A stretch of DNA of 25,204 nucleotides from NCBI GenBank assembly GCA_030448085.1, contig JAUJNU010000033.1:1-25204 (forward strand), in the 5' to 3' direction. The stretch is from Actinomycetota bacterium. GTDB lineage: Bacteria; Actinomycetota; UBA4738; CADDZG01; WHSQ01. Of this stretch, positions 17,654-25,204 are shown one piece after another (the first letter of the stretch is position 1; each line of letters starts with the position of its first letter). The notes under the pieces are model-generated. The model ran no database searches, was not told where the DNA came from, and saw only the letters and a program-made list of their open reading frames with translations. The position numbers were made by a program, and so were the translations under genes.

Positions 17654-19209
17654 TCAGTCGACGTCGTGGATGAGGATGCCCCGGCCCTCGCAGGTGGCGC
17701 AGGGATCCGAGAACGTCTCGACGATCCCGGCGGACACGTTCTTACGTCATCTGCACCAGCCCCAGGGGAGAGATGTCGAAGACCTGCGTCCGCGCCCGAT
17801 CCGAGTCGAGGACGGAGCGGAACGTCTTCAGCAGCTCGTCCCTGTTCTTCTGGTCCTCCATGTCGATGAAGTCGATCACGATGATCCCACCGATGTCACG
17901 CAACCTCAGCTGACGACCAACCTCGACCGCGGCCTCTTTGTTCGTGCGGAACACCGTCTCCTCGAGCGAGGACCGTCCGACGAATTTGCCGGTGTTGACG
18001 TCGACCACGGTCATAGCCTCGGTCCGGTCGATGATGAGGTGGCCTCGGACGGAAGCCACACCTTGCGATCGAGGGACTTCCTTATCTGTTCGAGCACGCG
18101 GAACTCCTCGAAGATGGGAGGCTCCTGGTAGAGCTCCAGCCTGGGATCGAGGTCCGGTGTCGTCTCCCGGATGTAGTTGCGAAGGTGATTTCGAGGGCGG
18201 ATCGTCGACAACGCATCTGCCGACGTCCTTGTTGAATAGGTCCCGGATCACCCTCAGCTCCAGATCGGGCTCGCAGAGAGAAGAGCGGGGGCCTTAGCCT
18301 TCTTGGACGCCGCCTCGATCTCGTTCCACGTCTCGACGAGGGAGTCCCGGTCGCGCTCGAGGTCGGCCGTGCTCGCTCCCTCTGCCGCCGTGCGGACGAT
18401 GAAGCCGTGCTCGGGTGGGCGCAGCTCGTGAGCCAAGTCCTCAGCCGAACCCTCTCGCTGTCCGACAGGCGCCTCGACACCCCGACCGAGGTAGCTCTCG
18501 GAACGAGGACGAGATGCTGGCCGGCCAGGGAGATGAGCGGTCAGCCGCCCCCTTGGCGCGCATCGGGTCCTTGGTCACCTGCACGAGGATCGGCTGGCCG
18601 GGGCGGGAGCACGGTCTCGATGGGCACCTCGTCCCCCTCGTCGCCGGCGATCCCCACCTCACCCGCGTAGAGCACGCCGTTCCTCGACTCACCGATGTCG
18701 ACGAAGGAGGCCTCCATGCCGGGGAGAACGTTCTGGACCTTTCCCGAGATAGACGTTGCCCGCGATCGAGCGGTCCTCGGCCCGCGGGACGTAGTGCTCG
18801 ACGATGCGGTCCTCTTCCAGCACCGCCATCTGCGTTCCGTGGGTCCGCGTGAACGAGCATCGTGGGGCGCTCTACCGACGGGGTGGGTCTGCGGGGACGT
18901 CGACGCGAGCCCTTCTTACGGCTCCGGGAACGTCCGTTGGAGCTCGCCCCCTGCTCGTCCCCACCGGGCTCTTTCTCCTCGGGCTTGGGCGGTGCCGGCT
19001 TGGGCGGTGCCGACCTGCGGGCGGTGGGCTCGACCGGCGCCAACTTGGCTTCCGCGGCTCAGCGGGAGCGGGAGGGCGGGGCTTCCTCCCTGCGCTTAGT
19101 CGGCTCCGCGGGAGCGTCGCCCTCGGCCTTTCTCATGTTGCCTCGGTGGGGGCAGGGGCGAGGCCCGGGATGTCGGCCACGCGCTCGCGGGCCGGGGCGC
19201 CTCCGTCAC
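17654..19209 (-). CDS. rng: Ribonuclease E/G family endoribonuclease (heavily frameshifted)
   Basis: RNase E/G cleaves single-stranded RNA during rRNA maturation and mRNA decay. In order the locus shows a disordered Pro/Lys/Arg-rich N-terminal extension, TQMAVLEEDRIVEHYVPRAE, an S1 domain (GNVYLGKVQNVLPGMEASFV, DIGESRNGVLYAG), PEHGFIVRTAAEGAS, IRKSLDRKVWLPS, the metal-binding aspartates in MTVVDVNTGKFVG and GIIVIDFIDMED, then VFDISPLGLVQMTRKNV and the zinc-link type CATCEGRG. About ten frame changes occur, for example near 18845, 18741, 18608, 18430, 18255, 18055 and 17745. The start is uncertain. GTG at 19209 shares GTGA with the upstream gene and follows GAGGGTGG, but needs more frame repairs; ATG at 19136 and TTG at 19043 are alternatives. 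Confidence 0.85.
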
Positions 19210-19880
19210 GACACCACCCTCGAGCAGATGAGTTCTCTCGTCGAGCGGAAGCCGGTGGGGGCGTCGCCCGCAACAGGCGCGATGCGCTCGAACGACGCAG
19301 GAGCTGTTGCGCCGGCCAGCTTGGCCAGGCCCTCGAAAACGTCCGAAGGCCGGGTACCCCGGGCTTCAAAGTGCACCGCATCCCGAGCCCGCCGGGATAG
19401 CACGGATCTCCTCCACCCCGGAGCGGAGATCATCTGTGCGGGGCTTGCCCTTGTACTGCTCTGATGTGCTCGTAGGAGGCGAGAGCCATGAACCTTGCGG
19501 CCGACTCCGACACCCATGGCGCCTCACAACGAACGAGGTAATCGGCTGCAAGGATCATGCCGTCGAGGCTCGGCGCTCCTCCCTGGGAGCCTCGCCGCAG
19601 CCCGTGCGTAGAAACCGGGCGGCAGGCCCCGGTCGAGGCGCTCGCAGAGCTCGGCCGGGTCCAAGTCCTCGGTCAGCTCGAGATCGAGCAGCTCGACCTC
19701 GCTTCCGTAGCCGACCGGGAGGCCGCTGCCGAAGGCGATGCGGGGCCGGGGTGAGAAACCTTTGGAGTAAGCGATCGGCAGATGGGCCCGGCGGAAGGAC
19801 CTGTCGAGCACCCATCGCTACGGCTGATGCGAGATGAAACGGATCTTGCCGGTCTTCGCCCACCTCAGCCGGTACTTCAT
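19206..19880 (-). CDS. DUF2344 / TIGR03936 radical-SAM-linked protein (frameshifted)
   Basis: This family of unknown function is usually encoded beside, or fused to, the TIGR03960 radical SAM protein, as here. The locus codes about 225 residues, starting MKYRLRWAKTGKIRFISH (ATG at 19880, sharing ATGA with the upstream stop). It continues VLDRSFRRAHLPIAYSKGFS and RPRIAFGSGLPVGYGSEVEL, the hallmark of the family, and ends RGTRPSDVFEGLAKLAGAT with a short tail. An in-frame TAG at 19818-19820 disappears if one base is added before it and one removed just after it. Other frame changes are near 19585, 19465 and 19385. Its stop overlaps the RNase G candidate start. Confidence 0.85.
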
Positions 19881-21786
19881 CGGGCCTCCGCTGTGACAGC
19901 CGCGACCGGAAGGGACATGGGCCGGTCGAACGAGATGTCGTGGCAGTCGGAGCTCGTCCCGAGAGAGTGCACGCCGCAATCGGTGCACGGGCTCCAACGG
20001 CAGTCTTCGACGTCGATCTCGGCTTGGGCTCGCTCCCAGTCCCGCCACAGCCAGTCCTTCTCCACCCCTGCGAAGAGGTGGTCCCAGGGGAGCGCTTCCC
20101 GGATGCCGCGGACGTGCCGTGTACCAGGAGATGTCGATCCCCTTGTCGGCCGCCGACTCGATCCACAGGTCGGGACGGAAGTGCTCGTGCCACTGATCGA
20201 ACCGTGCCCCTCGGCGCCATGCCTTCTTCGATCACGCCTGCGATGCGACGGTCACCGCGGGAGAGAAACCTTCGATCTGAGCAGCCCACCCGCCGCGGGT
20301 ACGCACCTTCACCCGCCTCGTCTTTACGGACTTCTGAGGAGGACGAGCTTGCGGTCCATCTCCTCGACCGGGTCCTGGGCGCACCACTGGAATGGCGTGT
20401 GCGGTTTCGGAACGAAACCCCCGCACGAGGCCGTGACGTTGGCGTTCCCCTGCCCGGCGCCGACTCCCGCCCACACAACCTTCTCAGCAACGGCCCCGAT
20501 CCCCACGACGTCCTCGTCCCTCTCCGTCGGAAGACCGCACATGAAGTAGAGCTTGAGGTGTTGCCAGCCGGAGGTGAAGGCCTCGGTGGCGGTACGCACC
20601 ATGTCCTCTTCCGAAACGGTCTTGTTGATCACCTTGCGCATCCGTTCGGTTCCCGCCTCCGGGGCGAACGTGAGACCGCTGCGCTTGCCGCCCCTCGACA
20701 GCTCGTCGGCCAAGCGCACATTGAAGGCGTCCACGGGTAGAGAGGGCAACGAGATCGAGGTGTTGGTCCCCTCGTACAGGTCGGCGATGTTCGTGACCAT
20801 GTCCAGGATCTCGGAGTGATCTGCGGAGGAGAGCGAGAGGAGCCCCACCTCCTGCAAGCCCGACTGCTCGGTAGCGTTGGCGACGATCTTCTCGACGGTG
20901 GCGGCGGATCTCTCCCGCACGGGCCGGGCGATCATGCCGGCTTGGCAGAAGCGACAGCCGCGGGTGCAACCCTGAACACCTCGACGGAGAGGCGCTCGTG
21001 AACGACCTCGGTGAGTGGGACGAGCGGCTTCTTCGGGTAGGGGAACTGCTCGAGGTCGAGGACCGTGCGGCGCATCACCCGGGCCGGAGCGGCAGGGTGC
21101 CTCGAGAACGTCCCTCTCAGGCGGCCGTCGGGCAGGTACTCGGGCTCGTAGAGCGAGGGCACGTAAACACCCTCGACCTGGGCCAGGGCGACGAGGAGGT
21201 CGGAGCGGGAGCCCCCTTCGTCGCGCACCTTCTTCACCACGTCGGTGATGTCGTGGACCACCTCCTCACCGTCACCGAGGACGAATGCGTCGATGAATCG
21301 CGCCATCGGCTCGGCATTGAACGCAGCGTGCCCGCCCGCGATCACGAGCGGATGCGTTATGTCCCGGTCCTCACCCCGCAACGGGATCCCGGCGAGATCG
21401 AGATACGTCAGTGCGTTGGTGTAGATCGTCTCCTGCGGGAACGTGAAACCGATGATGTCGAAGCTCCCGGCGGGAAGATGGCTCTCGACCGAGAAGGAAG
21501 GGACGGAAGCGGCCCGCATCGCCTCCTCCATGTCGGGAAAGGGGCAGTAACCCCGCTCCGCCAGCACATCCTCGCGCTCGTTGAGGATCTCGTAGAGGAT
21601 CTGCAAGCCCTGGTTGGGGAATCCCACCTCGTAGGCATCCGGGAAGACGAGGAGCCAGGTGAGGTCCGCCGAGGCCGGGTCCTTCGAGACGGAGTTCCAC
21701 TCTCCCCCGACGTACTGCGCCGGCTTCCTGACGTTCGGCAGAAGGGGCTCGACGCTCGACCACACCGACACGCGGCTTGGTCTCAC
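19877..21786 (-). CDS. TIGR03960-type radical SAM protein with B12-binding-like N-terminus (frameshifted)
   Basis: The locus codes about 636 residues. The GTG at 21786 shares GTGA with the rodA stop and follows GAGGAGGT. The N-terminal part resembles a cobalamin-binding-like domain (DLTWLLVFPDAYEVGFPNQG, then HPLVIAGGHAAFN). The radical SAM core carries CTRGCRFCQAG, a CxxxCxxC cluster binding a [4Fe-4S] centre and S-adenosylmethionine, seen once a missing G near 20973 is restored. SGLTFAPEAGTERMRKVINK and LKLYFMCGLPTERDEDV follow, and the C-terminus has CRWSPCTDCGVHS. Other frame changes are near 20335, 20275, 20220 and 20125. The reaction is unknown; the family is conserved next to DUF2344 and RNase G. 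Confidence 0.88.
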
Positions 21787-22961
21787 GTGTACCTCCTCAT
21801 GTGCACGTTGAGGAGCAGCCCAACAGCGATGAACTGCGTGAGAAGGCTCGATCCTCCGAACGACATGAACGGCAGCGGGATCCCGGTGATCGGCATGATC
21901 CCCATCGTCATCCCCATGTTCACGAATACCTGGAAGATCCACAGGGCAGCTATGCCTGCCGCCAGCAGCGTCCCGAACATGTCGCGCGACAAGGTCGCGA
22001 TGCGGATCGCCCGCCAGATGAGGAAGGCGAAGAGCCCCAGCAGCACCGCAGAACCGATGAAACCGAGTTGCTCCCCCACCGCCGTGAAGATGAAGTCGGT
22101 GTGCTGCTCGGGGACGTAGTCCAGCGTGGTCTGGGTGTTCTCGGCCTGGAAGCCTTTGCCTCGGAAGCCTCCGGAAGCGATGGCTATCTTCGACTGCTCG
22201 AGGTTGTAACCCTCGGACCGGACGTCGGGTTCGGACTCCAAAAAGGCCGTGAGACGTTCGATCTGATAATCGTGCACGAGATCGAATTGCAGCGCCCCCA
22301 GAACGAGGACCAGACCCAGAACGAACAGGGACACGAAGTGACGGATCTTGGCTCCCGCTATCAGCAGCATCGCCAACATCAGCCCGACGAAGACCATCAT
22401 CGTTCCGAGGTCCGGCTCCATGAAGATCAGGGCAGCCGGCAGGCCCACGATGCCGAGAACAGCGACGATATCCCGGGCCCGCACATCGCTCTTCCTCTCC
22501 GCCAAGAACGCAGCGATCGAGATGATCACCGCGACCTTGGCCAACTCCGAGGGCTGCGCCTGGAAGGCGCCGAAGTTGATCCAGCGCCTTGCGCCGGAGA
22601 CGACCTCTCCCAACGGGGTCAGGACGAGGATCAAGGTCACGACCGTCACGCCATAGATGACGGGCGCGAAGGCACGCAGGTGCCTGTAGTCGAGGAAGCC
22701 GACGATGATCAGGATGATGACGCCGCCGATGATGTACGCGATCTGACGTTTCAGGAAGAGAGCGGGATCGAGCTTGGCTTCCTCCTGTTTGGACGCGGTC
22801 GCAGAGAACACCATGACGGCACCGAAAGCCGCCAGCACGAGCGTGGTGAACAGCAGGGTCGGATCGAGGTGACGGATAGGAGCCTTCCTCGCCATGCGCG
22901 AGGAGATCGGCTCGCCGCCTATGCGATCGACCGACTGCCCGAACAGTCCTTCTGCCTTCAT
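21783..22961 (-). CDS. rodA: Rod-shape-determining peptidoglycan glycosyltransferase RodA
   Basis: RodA is the SEDS-family polymerase that makes glycan strands for cell elongation, with PBP2 as its transpeptidase partner. The 392-residue protein has about ten hydrophobic helices. SEDS hallmarks are GARRWINFGAFQAQPSELAK (central loop), LIFMEPDLGTMMVF, YVPEQHTDFIFTAVGEQLGF, and GIPLPFMSFGGSSLLTQFIA near the C-terminus. The partner gene mrdA lies directly upstream, which favours RodA over FtsW. The ATG overlaps the mrdA stop by one base (TGATG) and its own stop overlaps the radical SAM start by four bases. The gene is intact. Confidence 0.95.
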   Translation of the reverse strand: MKAEGLFGQSVDRIGGEPISSRMARKAPIRHLDPTLLFTTLVLAAFGAVMVFSATASKQEEAKLDPALFLKRQIAYIIGGVIILIIVGFLDYRHLRAFAPVIYGVTVVTLILVLTPLGEVVSGARRWINFGAFQAQPSELAKVAVIISIAAFLAERKSDVRARDIVAVLGIVGLPAALIFMEPDLGTMMVFVGLMLAMLLIAGAKIRHFVSLFVLGLVLVLGALQFDLVHDYQIERLTAFLESEPDVRSEGYNLEQSKIAIASGGFRGKGFQAENTQTTLDYVPEQHTDFIFTAVGEQLGFIGSAVLLGLFAFLIWRAIRIATLSRDMFGTLLAAGIAALWIFQVFVNMGMTMGIMPITGIPLPFMSFGGSSLLTQFIAVGLLLNVHMRRYT

Positions 22962-25033
22962 CAGCCGGACGCGTCCGAGGCGGGGTTCACTTCGGTCTCG
23001 TTGTCGAGCTTGAAGATGCCCTCGTAGATCTCGCGTGCCACGGGGGCCGCGCTCTCGCCACCATGACCAGCCTTTTCGAGGTAAACCGCAACGACGTACT
23101 TGGGGTCGTCGGCAGGGGCATAGGAGAGGAACCAGGCGTAGTTGAGGCCCGAATCAACGTCACCGATCTGGGCCGTTCCCGTCTTGCCCGCAACGGGATA
23201 CCGGTCGAGGGGGAACCCGGCGAAAGCCCCGGCTGCGGTCCCTTCGGCCCCCATGACCACGTCCTCTAGACCCTGGCGCAGGACACCCATCTCCACCTCG
23301 TCGAGCGGCAGCTTCGCTACCTCCCTCGTGGGGAACTCATGCGTAACTTGCTCCTTGCCATCCACCAGGTCGACGGAACGCATCGCAAGTCGTGGCTGAA
23401 GGACCCGGCCCCCGTTCACGAGGGCGGCATAGCTGACCGCCATCTGAAGGGGGCTGGCTTGGATGTCGCCCTGCCCGATCGACAAGTTGACGCTGTAACC
23501 GGGAAGCCAGCCGTCGAGGCAGCCTTGGTTCGTTCGGCGAAGAACCTCACACCACTCTTCGTCCGGCACGTTTCCGGGAGACTCCCCCGGAAGGTCGATC
23601 CCGGTGGGATGACCGAACCCCGTCAAGCGGAGGTAGTCCTGGAAGCGCTCAGAAGCATCCCCAAAGACAGGCCCAAACTGCGTCTCCATCCGCCAGCCGA
23701 GCTCATAGTAGAAAGTGTCGCAGGAGACCTCGAGGGACTTGGGGAAACCGATAGACCCGTAGTCGACCGACGTCCAGTTATCGAATTCTTGATCCGCGTA
23801 TGTGATGGACCCGGGGCACGGAAGCAGGCTCGAGATGTCCGCCACCCCGGTCGCTAGAGCAGCACCAGCGGTCGCTGTTTTGAACGTCGAGCCCGGCGGC
23901 ACCGCTGCTGCTATCGCCCGGTTGAACATCCGATCGTCGTCGGGGCTGGGGCTCCCGTCGAGCATCTTTTGGTCCTTCAGGCTAAACCCGTTGGCCAAGA
24001 CCCTCGGGTCGTACGTTGGGAAAGTGGCCATCGAAACCACCCCTCCGGTGTTCGGGTCGAGGACCACCGCCCCACCGGCTGGAGCCTGGTAGCTGACCCT
24101 CGCCGCACGAATGCCCGCCGCGAGGGCGCGCTCGGTGATCTTCTGGATGCGAGCATCGAGGGACAGGACCAGGTCATCTCCCGGCTCCCCTTCCTGCGTG
24201 ACGGAGTCGTTGCAGATCAGCGAGTCATCGGGATCCGAGAGCGGCGCCGGCGCTTCGCCGGGTGCAAGCGTTGCCCCGATTCCGTCCCGGGTGTCCTCAC
24301 TGCAAACGACGGAGCCCGCGGAGTTCACGAAGAATCGCTCCACCCGCGGTTTTCCTCGCAGCAGCTGGTCATGCACGAGCTCAACCCCTCCTCGACCCAC
24401 GAGGTCACCCGGCTCGTACCGAGGTCGAGCGCCCTTGAAAGGCTCCTGCTTCAACTGATCTGCGGTGATCTCTCCGACGAACCCAAGAGCGTGAGCCGCG
24501 GTACTTCCTTGCGGGTACTCCCGGACGGGCCGTTCCTCGATCCCCACGCCGGGAAAATCCTCGGAGTTCTGCGCTATCAAAGTGACGGCGCTCTTGGGGA
24601 CATCGTTCGCAACCACGACGGGCTTATATGGAGAAACTGTGATGTCGGCCAGACGCTCCTGAAAATCCCGCTTCTTCACGTCGAGAAGCTCCGAAAGACG
24701 CTCGAGCACCATGCTCAGTCGCCTCGGCTTGTCGATCGTCTCCTGCTCGATCGTTACCGAAAGCGACTGCCGGTTCTGGACCAGGACCACCTTGCCGGTC
24801 CTGTCGAGGATCCGGCCGCGTAGCGGCTCGGAGCGAACGATACGGACGCGGTTCTTCTCGGCCAGCAACTGGAAATTATCGCTGGCGAGCACCTGCAGGA
24901 ACCACAGCCGCGAGAAGAGCGCCACGAACGCAGCGATGACCACCACCCCCAGGACCGCAAGACGAAGCTTCGTCCGGTCGATGCCGGGGCTGTCCGGATG
25001 ACTGGAGGACAGGAGGTCCTTTGGCCTGATCAG
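22961..25033 (-). CDS. mrdA: Penicillin-binding protein 2, elongation transpeptidase
   Basis: PBP2 cross-links new peptidoglycan in the elongation complex with RodA and MreCD. From the CTG at 25033 it would have 690 residues: a short cytoplasmic tail, one membrane helix (about 23-49), the dimerisation domain (RSEPLRGRILDRTGKV), and a transpeptidase domain with catalytic Ser in PPGSTFK (about 382-385), SCD (about 437) and KTGTAQ (about 617). The CTG is proposed because it shares CTGA with the mreD stop, like the 4-nt overlaps elsewhere here, and keeps the whole helix. The first standard start in frame, GTG at 24946, would cut into the helix. The body of the gene is intact. Confidence 0.93.
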   Translation of the reverse strand: MIRPKDLLSSSHPDSPGIDRTKLRLAVLGVVVIAAFVALFSRLWFLQVLASDNFQLLAEKNRVRIVRSEPLRGRILDRTGKVVLVQNRQSLSVTIEQETIDKPRRLSMVLERLSELLDVKKRDFQERLADITVSPYKPVVVANDVPKSAVTLIAQNSEDFPGVGIEERPVREYPQGSTAAHALGFVGEITADQLKQEPFKGARPRYEPGDLVGRGGVELVHDQLLRGKPRVERFFVNSAGSVVCSEDTRDGIGATLAPGEAPAPLSDPDDSLICNDSVTQEGEPGDDLVLSLDARIQKITERALAAGIRAARVSYQAPAGGAVVLDPNTGGVVSMATFPTYDPRVLANGFSLKDQKMLDGSPSPDDDRMFNRAIAAAVPPGSTFKTATAGAALATGVADISSLLPCPGSITYADQEFDNWTSVDYGSIGFPKSLEVSCDTFYYELGWRMETQFGPVFGDASERFQDYLRLTGFGHPTGIDLPGESPGNVPDEEWCEVLRRTNQGCLDGWLPGYSVNLSIGQGDIQASPLQMAVSYAALVNGGRVLQPRLAMRSVDLVDGKEQVTHEFPTREVAKLPLDEVEMGVLRQGLEDVVMGAEGTAAGAFAGFPLDRYPVAGKTGTAQIGDVDSGLNYAWFLSYAPADDPKYVVAVYLEKAGHGGESAAPVAREIYEGIFKLDNETEVNPASDASG

Positions 25034-25204
25034 ATCCGCACCACCCTCTCCGGCCTATACCTGTCGGCCACCTTCTTCACCAGAGGGAAGGCGAAAGGCG
25101 TCAGGAGCGCGTTGTAGAGGACGACGAGCCCGGCGATGCGGAAGGTGTTGCCGATGCTTACCCACCGTTCGCCCATCAGGATCGAGAGCAGAGCGTAGGA
25201 AGCC
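25030..25204 (-). CDS. mreD: Rod-shape-determining protein MreD, C-terminal part
   Basis: Only the last 57 residues are present; the gene runs off the right edge. The frame reads WVSIGNTFRIAGLVVLYNAL and LTPFAFPLVKKVADRYRPER before the TGA at 25032-25030. A last hydrophobic helix followed by YNALLTPFAFPLV and a short basic tail is typical of MreD, a membrane protein that joins MreB and MreC to the elongation enzymes. Position directly before mrdA and rodA agrees with the common mreBCD-mrdA-rodA order. Confidence 0.85.
   Translation of the reverse strand, partial: ASYALLSILMGERWVSIGNTFRIAGLVVLYNALLTPFAFPLVKKVADRYRPERVVRI

Noticed and set aside
20932..20975. Radical SAM protein lacking its iron-sulphur cysteines, ending early
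   Set aside because: The given frame ends in AVASAKPA, but one missing G near 20973 restores CTRGCRFCQAG and opens the rest of the gene.
21777..23027. 416-residue plus-strand open frame opposite rodA
   Set aside because: The His/Gln/Asp-rich composition is typical of antisense to a membrane protein gene. RodA motifs are unambiguous on the other strand.
23969..24823. 284-residue plus-strand open frame opposite mrdA
   Set aside because: No motif is seen, and mrdA is intact with all transpeptidase motifs.
1..25204. CRISPR arrays, insertion sequences, phage genes, attachment sites or an island
   Set aside because: No regularly spaced direct repeats, transposase motifs or integrase motifs were seen. 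The tRNA has no duplicated 3' end in the window.

Overview
The window is GC-rich chromosomal DNA with a gene content and order typical of Actinomycetota, probably a deep-branching or uncultured lineage. The main pointers are the linked radical-SAM/DUF2344/RNase G genes, rplU-rpmA-obgE-proB-proA-nadD followed by an LCP/LytR_C gene and rsfS, an Eis-type acetyltransferase, and GTG/TTG starts with many 4-nt stop/start overlaps. The lineage is inferred from gene order, not from a phylogeny. I see no CRISPR array, transposase, phage gene or integration site.

Layout. Almost everything is transcribed on the minus strand, so reading order runs from high to low coordinates. (1) 25204-17654: the cell-elongation genes mreD (partial), mrdA and rodA, directly coupled to a radical SAM gene, a DUF2344 gene and RNase G/E. 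(2) 16666-17650: one plus-strand NAD-dependent epimerase, convergent with RNase G and divergent from rplU. (3) 16513-13461: ribosomal proteins L21 and L27, the ribosome-assembly GTPase ObgE, then proB and proA. (4) 12124-8556: nadD, an LCP-like membrane protein with a very long cytoplasmic tail, rsfS, an Arg/Ser-rich protein of unknown function and tRNA-Ala(GGC). (5) 8506-3897: a ZIP-like membrane protein, a two-helix membrane protein, a lipoprotein and leuS. (6) 1466-3895: a plus-strand pair, an Eis-like acetyltransferase and an MFS transporter. (7) 1402-1: comEA and the start of comEC, the DNA-uptake genes.

How the genes work together. Section 1 builds the lateral cell wall and carries an RNA-processing enzyme. 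Sections 3 and 4 cover ribosome parts, ribosome assembly or silencing, proline synthesis and NAD synthesis. ComEA and ComEC bind and import DNA. This is mostly housekeeping DNA; I did not find a clearly new defence or biosynthetic system. The least explained items are the Arg/Ser-rich protein coupled to rsfS, the LCP-like protein with its disordered cytoplasmic tail and eroded catalytic motifs, and the small membrane protein/lipoprotein pair ahead of leuS.

Sequence quality. Several essential genes (leuS, obgE, proB, rpmA, RNase G, the LCP gene, the radical SAM pair) are broken by about 40 single-base frameshifts, mostly at G or C runs, while neighbouring genes are intact. I read these as uncorrected sequencing indels and give each broken gene as one locus with the frame changes listed.
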